DNA from: Branchiostoma belcheri
Lineage: Eukaryota > Chordata > Leptocardii > Amphioxiformes > Branchiostomatidae
Direction: 5' to 3'
DNA length: 64,000 nucleotides
Assembly: GCF_001625305.1 (NCBI RefSeq)
Contig: NW_017804032.1
Location: 268,286 to 332,285 of the forward strand
Both the position numbers and the translations under genes were made by a program. The first letter of the stretch is position 1, and each line of letters starts with the position of its first letter. Below the pieces are notes generated by a model. It was not told where the DNA came from, did no database searches, and saw nothing but the letters and a program-made list of their open reading frames with translations. Positions 24,758-34,393 of this stretch are shown here, piece after piece.

Positions 24758-24859
24758 ACAGTAATAGTAGTAGTAGAGTAGTAGTAGAGGTAGAGTAGTT
24801 GTAGCAGAGTAGTGGTAGTAGTAGTAGTAGTAGTGTAGTAGTAGTAGAAGTAGTAGTAA

Positions 24860-24915
<56 letters not shown>
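24714..24915. repeat. (TAG)n trinucleotide microsatellite
   Basis: About 200 bp of TAG/GTA triplets with a degenerate middle section (GTAGAGTAGTTGTAGC) separating two cleaner blocks. Confidence 0.95.
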
Positions 24916-25083
24916 CTTGTGCTAGTATAAATTGTTACATTTTATCCATCCAGTTCAGGGCTCTTATGTAAGAATGTAAGTCTATGCCAAAAATTTCGAG
25001 AAAGACACTGCAGTTTGTAACAGAAACGTCCCGATTGTGCCTCCTACATCTGCTTGGAAGTTAGCGTGACCTGGCCGTGACAG

Positions 25084-25197
25084 CTGTCCATGTTCCGCAG
25101 CGAGAAAACCGTGCAAAACGTGACAGTGTCTATCCACGGCAACTACCGGGAGACTGCCGACTTCCGGTGGGAGATCACCCCTACTTCCGCCGCCTGA
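25084..25197 (+). other. isolated exon-like segment of unknown origin
   Basis: After a GTGACAG that could serve as a weak acceptor, a frame reads LSMFRSEKTVQNVTVSIHGN and on through ETADFRWEITPTSAA to TGA at 25195-25197. Composition and codon usage look coding, unlike the surroundings. The polypyrimidine tract is poor, no upstream exon is visible, and the segment sits just right of a repeat end (ATCTGCTTGGAAG at about 25048). It may be a captured gene fragment or chance. I do not recognise the protein. Confidence 0.3.
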
Positions 25198-25321
25198 AGC
25201 CCCCACCTAGCGCGGTGTCTTATCTGACTTGTCAGGAACACTGACCTTTCCTTCCTTTGTAACCTTAGACAGGACGTTCAAAAGTGATGTCCTTTTCTTT
25301 CACGGAATGGTGGCCGTTTTG

Positions 25322-25665
25322 TAGCCTCTACCAGGCTTCGGAAGCGGCTGAAAAGAGTAGAAATTGGGCAAATAATACAGATAACATGCCAGGGGAGGTG
25401 CGTACAGTTTGTCGCTCCCTTGGCATGTTACGTTAGCTCCAAAGTTCATATATTTGCTGACAGAATATTCATTTTCTTGACTACTATGATTTGTACCACA
25501 AGATATTGATTGGACTTGCTCAAATTTTCGACTGTACAGCACCAGTCTTTGTCAGTGAATGAGCCAATCCAAGCCCATTTTGCAGGAGGGATAAAAGAGG
25601 CCATATGCATCAGAGCCCTACAACCTAATAGGGATTCCCTTTACAGAATCTGCTTGGAGATTACT
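25322..25665. repeat. chimeric inverted-repeat element
   Basis: It begins as the TAGCCTCTACCAGGCTT family, including GAAAAGAGTAGAAATTG, CAGATAACATGCCAGG and the mirrored GGCATGTTACGTTAG. It ends as the TCTCCAAGCAGA family (AATCTGCTTGGAGATTAC at 25647-25664). The expected matching ends are missing, suggesting two elements fused by deletion or nested insertion. Confidence 0.5.
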
Positions 25666-25802
25666 ACAGCCATCCCTGAAGAGAGACGGGGAGCGCCATA
25701 GCCTTCTACGTTTGATCTATTGCTCTGTCTGTATGTAGTACTGAGAACATCACAGTCTTCATCTGTTGATAATTCCCCCTCTACTGTGTAGATTTCGAGA
25801 CG

Positions 25803-28800
25803 ATGGCAACTACAGCATACCTCGTCTTCTTCGCTCTCGTTCCCACCGTTCTGTCGACCGTTGATTGGTGGGAAGTTGTCATGGGGATAGGTGACGTCAT
25901 GGCGGACCACTACTTGGACCAGGACCTGAGGGCACTAGATGACCACACTCTGTTACAGCGGTGGAACCAGACACTCGTGCGCAGGTTTCAGGTAGGTCTG
26001 GTATCCACTCTTCGCGATCGGGGCTGCAGGAGCTCTTCGCCGCCCAACTCAGCTATATATATAGCTAGGCTCCCCGGTAGTTATATAGGTTTTGCACGAC
26101 GGGGGTTCAATTGGCCCACCATACGGTCGTGGCATTTTTGTGCCGTGCAGTCGCAAAAACTCCCTCCGGGCGGCCAATTGAACTCTGCGGGGGAAAGTTA
26201 CTACAGCACCGCAAGAGAGCCCGCTCCAACCACGTCAGACTGGATACCAGGCTAGTTTGATGTAGGACGTCATTACGTAGACCTTTTTATGGATCCCAAT
26301 TGCATGCTGGGAATCGCGAGGCACTATGGGAAGGACGGGGGGGTGGCAAACATCATTACCATGACAACATAGACCGGACTGGACACAGAATTGAACACCA
26401 CGCTCAAAGTCAAAGAAGTTTATTTTTTGTTGCCAGTCATGGTCACAGGATGACATGAGAGACCCCTTGCGATTGGAAGAGGGACTGACCTCAGAGCTAC
26501 AGGACATCACAGGAGACGAAACCATAAAGGTGAGAGGGCGACAAGACTTGTTTTCAATGCAATATAGACTAACTAATTACAGATTTTACGTAGCAAAGAC
26601 ATATTCAGTTTTTTTTACCCTTGGTCATTGAGCGCCGCCATTTTGATTTGTGATATCATATGTCTGCCATCTTGGAGTTGACCTATCTCAAAAAATCCAT
26701 GAGTCGTAAACATCCTTACGTGAAATGACATGTATTTGTAGCCTTCTCTATTGAACAGCGTCGCTTATTATAAAGAAGGGCATTTGATATAATAGTATTC
26801 TCCTTTATGATAAGTGATAACTCTCTTTATTTTTTTCTGCTAAGGTTTGGGACTTCGGAAAATACGAGAATACTACACAGGAACCTGTACCAAGGGAGTT
26901 CTACAACTTCAGCACGTTTGTAGATAACTTCAGGTATGTTTGCATTGTTTGTTGTCATATACTAGTATATGGTGACCAGCCCCTCCAGCACTGTTCTGCT
27001 GCATAATGTAACCCAACATCACAAGGTGTCTGCCACAGCACCAGTTACCATGGTGACAGACGTCTGGACCAGATCATGTGTTTGGAGGAGGAGTAGAAAC
27101 TGAGAGCAAGAACAATACGTTTTTTTTTCTGCAAGGGTAAACATAATAAACCTCGTCGGCTCAAGCACAGACGTTGTTCTAACTTTTTTTGACAGGAAAA
27201 ACCGGGAGAGGTACATCAACGTGACCCTGCTGGCAGGACAGATCGGCTACGTGTCCATCAGGTCCATGTCAGACATCGTCGACGTCATCTTACCGGATCC
27301 GGAAATGACGGAGTTCTTTCTCGGCAAGATGGCGGCACTGAATGAATCAAAGGTCAAACACTTCATTTTTCTAAACCTGAAAATGTCAAATTTGAGGAAT
27401 GGAAACACTAGTACCGTGCTTTTTATTGTGATATTTATGAGATTCACTGATACAAAATGGGTTTTCTTAGCCCGGTATGCACCTCTATTGAGCTACCGGG
27501 CCTCCGTTGTCCTTGCCTAAAATGTAATATTTTTGTGTTTTAAAAAGTTAAAAAAACTTACGCACTTACACATAGCTGCTGCCAAATATTTCAGGCTATT
27601 ATATTGGACCTTCGGCACAATCTTGGAGGAGATAGAGAGGGCGTGGTCCACTGGGCGTCTTTCTTCTTCAACGCTACTCCGTCTGTGCCGCTGTCGGACG
27701 TGTACTATAGGGACGGCGTCAACCAGTACTGGACGTTACTGGAGGTATGCGTCGGAAGCGGCCGGAAAGAGACTCAGCCAAGTAGACAGATAACATACCA
27801 GAAGAGTTGCTCCGCTAAAGGAGTACATTTTGCCGCACCGTATGCCAAGTCTCTTTCCAACCGCTTCCGAAGGATGGTGAAATCTAGAGGCATGAGTCCT
27901 CTCAAAGCTGCTGCTTTACAATGTATTATGTACATAAGAATACCATAGAATATCATACTTATATGCAATACCCTCTTGAATTGTTTCTTGTCAATGAAAA
28001 GACAACAGAAATTATTTCTTATTTATTTCTGGTACAAAAAACACACCGCCTGTGATATTTCTTACAAACTATCTCATATTTTATACAACTTGATGAGAAA
28101 TATCGTACCTTGTAGCGTTTTACCGTCTGCGTTACTCAAGCCAAATATTTTACGACACTACCGAAAATCAGCGACCACCTTGTAGCGAAGGATTATGGGA
28201 AGCCTGAAAACGTGTACGTTTTTGTTTCCCCCAGGTGCCAGGAGGTATCAGATATCCCGACAAGCCACTGTACCTGCTCACCAGCAACAGGACCCGGAAC
28301 GAGGCGGAGGAGTTCGCGTACGCCATGCAGGTTGTGAACAGGACCACCATCATCGGCGAAACGACGGGTAAGTCAAGTTTCGTGAAGCTTTTAGAAGGCT
28401 CTTTTTATGTTTTTGCTCTGTTTCTTTTTTCTTTCCAGTCACTGGCGTAGTCAATGACCTCAACCAGACCGTCTGTCACCATGGTAACTGGTGTTGGGTT
28501 ACATAATGTTGCATATCCTCGCAAGAGTCGATGCCGTTATACCTTACTCTTCTCTCCGTAGCCGGAGTAGAGTTCACGGGGATGTGGTTTCCTATCGAGG
28601 AGACGGATGTCCACCTCCTGACCAGGACCAACGTCGTGCGGAACCCCATCACTCAGGACAGCTGGAGCGGCAAAGGTAACGTACTTCTTCTTTCGTCGAT
28701 CTTGAACGTCCATCCATTACAATTAGCAATTCAACCAATGATAGAATGGTAATTAGTGGTTCGACCAATGGGAGAATGTCTTTTATTTAATAATGGTTTT

Positions 28801-29557
28801 GGTTTTGTCTTTTATTTTCTCCGTACGTTTTGACGGAGTTGGGCAGGGCTATTGTAACGTTTCCGAGAGTGTAATGCTCAGTAGACGTCACTTTTCGGAC
28901 GTTTGGCCTACGTGACCACCAGGTCAAAGGTGGTTAGAAGTTTGTAACTGCCCCCGTCCGTCCATTGGGGTTGATAAGATTGAAGCGGAATTCTTGAGAC
29001 CAATGCTTTTTGTCAGTAGCTGATAGTGTAATATCAATGAGGCATCGCTACGGCTCACTTGTATTAGTCTCCAAGCAGATCTTTCTGCGGCAAAGTCGTA
29101 TAACCAACCGGTAAAACAGTGTCCAACTGGCCCCCAAACGATACTGTCTTGCTGGTTGGTTACGACTTTGCCTCAGAAAGATCTGCTTGGAGATTATACT
29201 TTTATAACTCTTGTTTACTCGATAAGTGCGTTGGGCTCATGATCAGATGTTACTAGTAGCATCCAGATAGTGCTTACCACCAGTGATATCAATCAATGAT
29301 GATAATAATTATAACACATGCATGTGTGCCAGTCATCAGTATATAACTTGCAATTTGTATTTCCAGGGGTGACACCAGATATTATGGTACCGAGGGCGGA
29401 GGCTCTAACCGAGGCGCTGCGGAGATTGCGCGGTAACGAGGACACCAACATGGCCGCCAGCTCTGGGAACACATACCCTCCCAGATGGACCGTCTTTCTG
29501 GTATTTATAAGCACAGGAATAATCCTGCTCACATCGCCCCCCAAGTTTGTTTTTTGA
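25803..29557 (+). CDS. single-module IRBP-like (peptidase S41 fold) secreted or anchored protein
   Basis: Eight exons with matching phases: 25803-25991, 26449-26529, 26845-26933, 27196-27352, 27595-27744, 28235-28367, 28562-28675, 29367-29557; 367 residues. The N terminus (MATTAYLVFFALVPTVLS) is a signal peptide. The core matches the S41 fold shared by tail-specific proteases and interphotoreceptor retinoid-binding protein: GQIGYVSIRSMSD, then ILDLRHNLGGD (the family's LDLR.N.GG), then LYLLTSNRTRNEAEEFA, IIGETTAGVEF, and TPDIMVPRAEAL. At the usual nucleophile position (FSAAEEF in active relatives, TAAEEF in vertebrate IRBP) the protein has RNEAEEF, and the Lys expected after the GE.T loop is missing, so catalysis is unlikely. 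There are about eight N-glycosylation sequons. The C terminus ends in a hydrophobic stretch (WTVFLVFISTGIILL), a possible membrane or GPI anchor. Vertebrate IRBP has four modules; this has one. The ligand is unknown. Confidence 0.85.
26275..26400. repeat. left part of the GCATGCTGGG hairpin family
   Basis: CCAATTGCATGCTGGGAATC, a G-rich stretch and CATGACAACATAGACC match the left half and interior of the element at 13484-13690 in order. The inverse right arm is missing. It lies in the first intron of the IRBP-like gene. Confidence 0.6.
26958..27150. repeat. reverse-oriented copy of the AGGTAAACATTATGCA family
   Basis: TGCATAATGTAACCCAACAT and CAGTTACCATGGTGACAG are the reverse complement of the interior seen at 4036-4277, ending with GGGTAAACATAAT. 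It lies in intron 3 of the IRBP-like gene. Confidence 0.6.
27753..27880. repeat. hairpin element related to the TAGCCTCTACCAGG family
   Basis: GTCGGAAGCGGCCGGAAAGA pairs with TCTTTCCAACCGCTTCCGA; the interior has AGACAGATAACATACCAG. It begins eight bases after the donor of exon 5 of the IRBP-like gene. Confidence 0.65.
28400..28517. repeat. fragment of the AGGTAAACATTATGCA family
   Basis: TTTTTGCTCTGTTTCTTTTT, then ACCATGGTAACTGGTGTTGG and TTACATAATGTTGCA, in the same order as at 4036-4277. It lies in intron 6 of the IRBP-like gene and lacks the right end. Confidence 0.6.
29065..29197. repeat. TCTCCAAGCAGA-family element with inverted ends
   Basis: TCTCCAAGCAGATCTTTCTG at the left mirrors CAGAAAGATCTGCTTGGAGA at the right with no mismatch; the interior AAAGTCGTA.AACCAACCGG is also inverted. 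Flanking ACTTGTAT and ACTTTTAT look like an 8-bp target duplication with one change. It lies in intron 7 of the IRBP-like gene. Confidence 0.8.
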
Positions 29558-30101
29558 GCAAACAGTGGTCAGGAAAGATGAATTTGTTTGGCATAATGTT
29601 ATGCTCGACAAATTGCCACATAAATTGAGATGTTCCGCCACCATTTTACGTAATAGTGGAGGTATCAACCACATCGCCTGACGTTTTTAAATTACCTGCT
29701 AGGTGTCGCTGTTGTGTGGTCAAACATTTTACAGTGTCATACCAATATCCTCCTTGGTCATACAAGTTCAATTAGTGATTATCAATCAACCGATGACACA
29801 CTTCTTTTACAATATGGTGATTTGGTCGTTGTGGAAGTGGCCGTTTCCTCAAGTTCAAAGTCGGTTTACCTGTTAAGAAACTTTATTGTCACTTTAAATC
29901 TGACTAATTCAGATCCTATTACATATTGCTGTTTATATTAGAACATAAACTATTACGTATTACTGCTAGTTGCATTATAGAAAAGAACTGTCTAGAAAGC
30001 GAAGTTAACGGTTTGTGTAAATAATGTTCATATTGTTCTGTGTAATAACTTTGAAACCACTGTTTAACTGTTTAGGTTTAGATGTTGTTTAGCGTAATAT
30101 A

Positions 30102-30107
30102 ATTAAA
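30102..30107 (+). terminator. possible polyadenylation signal ATTAAA, IRBP-like gene
   Basis: ATTAAA about 545 bases after the stop codon at 29557, followed by a T/G-rich stretch (ACGTTGTCTC.ATGTC). No AATAAA was noticed between them. Confidence 0.4.
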
Positions 30108-30182
30108 ACGAATAGACACGTTGTCTCAATGTCTATTGTATGGTTTCATAATTTCTGATAATGCAATTGTTGTATTTGTTTA

Positions 30183-30294
30183 TATTGTGGACTGTGGTTA
30201 TCTGACGAAGCAGAACTCCTCTGTGCAAGTAATTATTACCTCTTCGTGTATATACGTATGTGTTTGTGACTTTGTGTGTGTGTTTGTTTGTGTA

Positions 30295-30336
<42 letters not shown>

Positions 30337-30556
30337 TGTGTGCACGTTTGTGTGTCTATATATCTGGATATTTCTCTGTGTGCGCGCACGCGTGTGTGTG
30401 TGTGTGTTTGTTTATGTGCATTCATGTTACACACACACACACACACACACACACTCAAACATACACAAACAAGCACACACACATACACGAAGAGGTAACA
30501 GTTACTTGCACAAAGGAGTTCTGCTTCGTCATATAACTACCGTCCACGATAATACG
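30183..30556. repeat. long-armed inverted repeat with a GT/CA core
   Basis: The left arm (about 30187-30250: GTGGACTGTGGTTATCTGAC, GAAGCAGAACTCC, TGTGCAAGTAA, ACCTCTTCGTGTAT) is mirrored by the right arm (about 30485-30547). The centre holds (GT)n at 30297-30345 and a (CA)n at 30429-30455, which can also pair. The whole 370 bp can fold as one hairpin. The outer right end recurs alone at about 34131-34156. Confidence 0.8.
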
Positions 30557-30661
30557 CTTACGCTCAGTTATGATAGTTCACGAGTCAAAATGATACAGCA
30601 TGAACGTAAAAAAACAGTCTGCTTTGACATGCACTTCAACAACACGGGAAACCTTTCCGTT

Positions 30662-30919
30662 TTTTTTTTTATTCCAACATGAAATCAATCACCAGACGTG
30701 GTGACGACACACTCAAGTTTTTTCAACTTATATTAATGTCGCCACCAACACAGGGGACAAATACATGACAGGACAATACTCATTTACACCTGAGCTGAGT
30801 GAGGAAAGCCGTGTAAAGTGCCTTTCCCAAGGGCACAAGATCGGTGGCATGTCAGGACTCGAACCCGGGACTCTAAGTTCCGAGTCGCGCACTCTGCCGC
30901 TACGCCACACGACCCCACC
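30662..30919 (-). repeat. tRNA-derived SINE with target-site duplication
   Basis: On the minus strand it reads a tRNA-like head (GTGGCGTAGCGGCAGAG, B box GGTTCGAGTCC), then CTTGTGCCCTTGGGAAAGGC, then ATGTTGGAATAAAAA with a poly-A tail. It is flanked by AAACCTTTCCGTT (30649-30661) and AAACCTTTCTGTT (30920-30932). The paralogous site near 34267 has this sequence once and no SINE. Confidence 0.88.
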
Positions 30920-31036
30920 AAACCTTTCTGTTGACACAGTGAACTTCCATGTGACCGTAAGGTTAATAATCAACCACAAACATAATATTGTGTGTCAGTA
31001 GGTCAGTTAACGTGGCGTGACGGGACAAACTTCACT

Positions 31037-31046
31037 GTATATAATA
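31037..31046 (+). promoter_or_regulatory. TATA box of sulfotransferase copy 1
   Basis: TATATAATA lies about 60 bases upstream of the start codon at 31105 and is conserved, with its neighbourhood (TTCACTGTATATAATAACTA), upstream of copy 2. Downstream AAGAAGAGAGACCAGTCT is also conserved and probably lies in the 5' UTR. Confidence 0.7.
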
Positions 31047-31104
31047 ACTACATGTAGCATCAAGAAGAGAGACCAGTCTTCACCGGCGTCCTTTAGCAAC
31101 CACC

Positions 31105-33650
31105 ATGAGTGACAACATTACACCTGTCACCTTCGGCCCGGTCTTCCACTTTAAAGGCGTGAGGTTCTTCCCAACAGCCGACCGTCGGGCGGTGGAACTG
31201 GTGGAGTCATTTGAAGTGAGAGACGATGACGTTTTCCTGTCGGGGTATCCCAAGTCAGGTAAGAGTTCTGCTCACCTTCAGTAGACGTGGAGGTATGAAA
31301 TGGTGAGGGTGACGGTCCAATAGCTCATTTTTGAGGCCGTATAGGTGCAGTGAGCTGTTGACTCACTGTCTAGACTAGGGCATGGTATTAGATTATTCTC
31401 CTTCAATCGCCTTTTACCTCGCAAACCGAGGTTAGGTGCTACTATTTCTGTCTTCAATAGCTGAGACTAAAATAGCATTATGTGTATTCCTGCATGACTC
31501 CAGGCAATACATGGGTACAGCAGATCGTGTCTCTACTGTCCACTGAGGGCGATCTGAGCGAAGTGAACAAGATCCCGATCTTTGTCCGCGTACCATGGCT
31601 GGGAACAATGGACAAGTCAGGGTCCGGGAAGCCGATGCCCAAGTTTCTGAAGGACGCGCCCTCCCCCCGCCTGATTAAGACCCACATGCCGTATCACATG
31701 TTACCTAGGCAGACAAGAGAGGGGAAGGGGAAGGTTTGTACAGCACCTGTGTTCTTATATGCTGAGGTCACATTACCAAACCGGGGCCGGGCTGTTTGCA
31801 TGAAAAATCAACAATTCTTATCATGAATATTATCATTATACGTGATGATACTAATACTCAAGGACAAAAACTTGACTCTTCTTCAGCGTTACTAAAATGA
31901 ACTGAGAGAAATATTCAACATTAATCACACATAAAAGATGATATTGTCTTACCATAGAGATTATTTACATAACGATGGCACTTAGGAGTCTTTGCCATGT
32001 TCAATTGGTTTTACTAATTCTGTCACATGTGTTGACTTCAGAAAATAAAGACAGGTGACTTACTTAATCATCTTTTTCTAAATACAAAACGTGAAGCTAT
32101 GATGCATAATGCTATTTTTTCTAGATTATCCACTGTGTGAGGAACGTGAAAGACGTGGTGGTTTCGTGGCACAAGATGAGGGAAGGCTTCGAATATCTGC
32201 CATCTGGAACGTTTGACGAAAACTTCCAAGAATTCATCAATCCCGAGCAAGGTAAAGTTCTAAGTCTGTTACTGCTGTTCATTCTGTACGTGTATATCAG
32301 CAACATTGTAAGGACAGAATCACAGGGGTTACGTATAATAGCGGGTTGTGTCCTGGCCCATTCGTATCTTTTTCAACAACAACATATATATAGACAATAA
32401 ACACAATCGGTCAACGCAAATGGAAGAAATTATCTGTATCTGTTCCTTTGAAGTCGAGAGGTCGCTAGGCGCTGTGTCCTAAGCTTAGGAAAGCCTCTTG
32501 TGAACTCCGATGGAAATTTAAATAAGTTAGTACATTTGTACCTGACATCTGATCTCCAAGCAGATTCGGTGGGGACATTATGTATACAGGCGGCCAATGG
32601 ATACAGGTGGCCAACATAAAGTCCCCTTGCCCCACCGAATCTGCTTAGAGATTACCTGACATAGGTGTTGGAGATAAATGGCCGTGGAAGGAGAGGGATG
32701 GGCTACGCCTTTCAATACTGTGTCTTCGACCTTTCTTTAAGATTTGATTATATTTGACGTTTCACACACCCTCCACAGCTGCTTTCGGTTTCTGGTGGGA
32801 CGTGGTTCCGGAGTACTGGCGTCACAAGGATGACACAAACATGCTCTTCCTCAAGTTTGAGGACCTGAAGCGGGTAAGACCATTCTTAATACAAGTATCG
32901 ATGTATCATGTTCCCGACAATGGGTCCACGGTAGCCTATATAGGGGCCTTCTGAAGCTCTCTTGCTGGGGTTTTGGGACAACCAATCAATTGCTTGCACT
33001 TTGTCTGGTTGCCCTTGTCTGGTTGCCCTTGCCTTTGGTCTATCTGAAACACATCTTCTTGCTGACGTCGGCTGATTCGCCTCCCTTGTTTGAAGGACCT
33101 GCGAGGCAACGTGGTGAAAATCGCAAACTTCCTGGGCAAGACTCCGTCAGACCAGCGCATTGATGAGGTGGTTTCCTACTGTACCTTCTCTGCTATGAGG
33201 GACAACGATGCTACAAACATTTCTCGGAATGAATTGTTCAAAGGCCAAAGGAAAGAGGGGTTTGAGTTCGTACGAAAAGGTAAGTTCCCACACCACACCC
33301 ACCCATCCATCTTTGTTGAGGAATGGTTGCCCTGATGGATGTAGATGACTTCTTTAGTACCTCGTGCAAAAAAGTCTGGTTTCAAGATCCTTATAATCAC
33401 TTTGTCCAATGAGACAAATGTCCAGGCGTTTCTATGTGTTTGTGTATACTGGGTTCTACTAGCACAGATAAACTTCCAATATATTATTTAGCTTCTAATT
33501 GTTCTCGATTGATTGTTTGCTTATGCTGTTTCCTTTCCAGGAAAGGTTGGAGACTGGAAAAACTCGCTCAGTCCGGAGCAGAGCAAAATCCTGGATGACA
33601 TCCACAGGGAGAAAATGGCGGGCGTGGATTTGACTTTTGAGTTTGAGTAA
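31105..33650 (+). CDS. cytosolic sulfotransferase (SULT family), intact copy
   Basis: Transfers sulfate from PAPS to hydroxyl or amine groups of small substrates; soluble, no signal peptide. Six exons with consistent phase: 31105-31258, 31504-31733, 32125-32251, 32779-32873, 33096-33279, 33541-33650; 299 residues, the normal SULT size. Visible motifs: PAPS 5'-phosphosulfate loop GYPKSGNTW (the common form is YPKSGTTW) with the catalytic Lys; LIKTHMP with the catalytic His; 3'-phosphate-binding RNVKDVVVSWHKM; FLKFEDLKRDLRGNV; and the C-terminal GKVGDWKN loop. The start is chosen because it sits in CACCATGAG after a TATA box and gives the family's normal N-terminal length. A tandem copy follows at 34446. 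The substrate cannot be told from sequence. Confidence 0.95.
32549..32654. repeat. TCTCCAAGCAGA-family element with 8-bp target duplication
   Basis: The ends ATCTCCAAGCAGATTCGGTG and CACCGAATCTGCTTAGAGAT are inverse. The element is flanked by CCTGACAT at 32541-32548 and again at 32655-32662, a perfect 8-bp direct repeat. It lies in the third intron of sulfotransferase copy 1 and has no counterpart in copy 2. Confidence 0.85.
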
Positions 33651-33948
33651 TGTGAATACTTAGTACACTCCGCGTTCTGTCAAAACCAGGCCTTCGGTTG
33701 TTTGTATACAGCTGGGCGTTGGCCCATTTCAAATACGACGGTATAAATTGCGGTCTCGTCGGTCCTAGCTTGGCAGTGTTTCTCTCTCCTTCTGCCGGTA
33801 TAAGGTCATAATAGGCAATATTATTTCGAAGCAGCACCCTTTACAAATAATTACACTGCCTCAATTAGGAAATATTTGCTTACATTTTGCGTTTTATTGT
33901 TCGTTCGTTAATTCGTTTGTTATGTTACATCTCTGTTACAATGTGACT

Positions 33949-33954
33949 AATAAA
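33949..33954 (+). terminator. polyadenylation signal AATAAA, sulfotransferase copy 1
   Basis: AATAAA about 300 bases after the stop codon, preceded by T-rich sequence (TTTGCGTTTTATTGTTCG). Confidence 0.65.
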
Positions 33955-34383
33955 GAACATATTGATTACGTATATGCATGATCCAGTTCTTTTCTCTATA
34001 ATATTTAACGTTATTTACCTAAATGAAGGAAAATTTGCATCAACGAAAAGTACATTACACTAGTATGCTTCACTCAAAGCTGCTCCCATGTCAGAGGTGA
34101 CATTTTGACATTACCAAGTCCATGACACTTTTTCTTCGTCAAATAACCACAGTCCACGACAATACGCTCAATCATGCAATTTCACGAGTCAAAATGATAC
34201 AGCATGAACTTAAAATTGCACACGTCAAAAACATTCTGCTTCGTCATGCACTTCAACAACACGCGAAACCTTTCTGTTGACACAATGAGCTTCCATGTGA
34301 CCGTAAGGTTAATAATCAAACATAGTATTGCGTGTATAGTTCTCGGTTAGTTACGAACGTGGCGTGACGAGGCAAATTTCACT

Positions 34384-34393
34384 GTATATAATA
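34384..34393 (+). promoter_or_regulatory. TATA box of sulfotransferase copy 2
   Basis: TATATAATA in the context CACTGTATATAATAACTA, about 60 bases upstream of the ATG at 34446, matching the promoter of copy 1 almost base for base. The promoter is kept although the coding sequence is damaged. Confidence 0.65.

Larger units (their letters stand above)
19365..25802. other. BCOR 3' UTR and repeat-rich intergenic stretch
   Basis: Between the BCOR-like stop and the IRBP-like start codon I find no multi-exon gene. The space is filled with inverted-repeat elements, a (TG)n and a long (TAG)n microsatellite, and one isolated exon-like segment at 25084-25197, all listed separately. Confidence 0.6.
29558..31104. 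other. IRBP-like 3' flank and sulfotransferase upstream region
   Basis: No gene is seen. The stretch holds the likely 3' UTR of the IRBP-like gene, a 370-bp inverted repeat, a SINE, and the promoter-proximal segment that is duplicated upstream of the second sulfotransferase copy (30540-31104 versus about 34146-34445). Confidence 0.65.

Noticed and set aside
23284..24915. CRISPR-like regular repeats
   Set aside because: Simple TG and TAG microsatellites without spacers; eukaryotic sequence.
30121..30682. Several long frames on both strands with poly Val-Cys or Thr-His
   Set aside because: Artefacts of GT/CA microsatellites; same for 23148-23438 and 36933-37199.
30850..30919. Possible functional tRNA gene
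   Set aside because: A/B-box-like sequence is the head of a SINE with poly-A tail and target duplication; same for 2268, 35922, 52640 and 59118.
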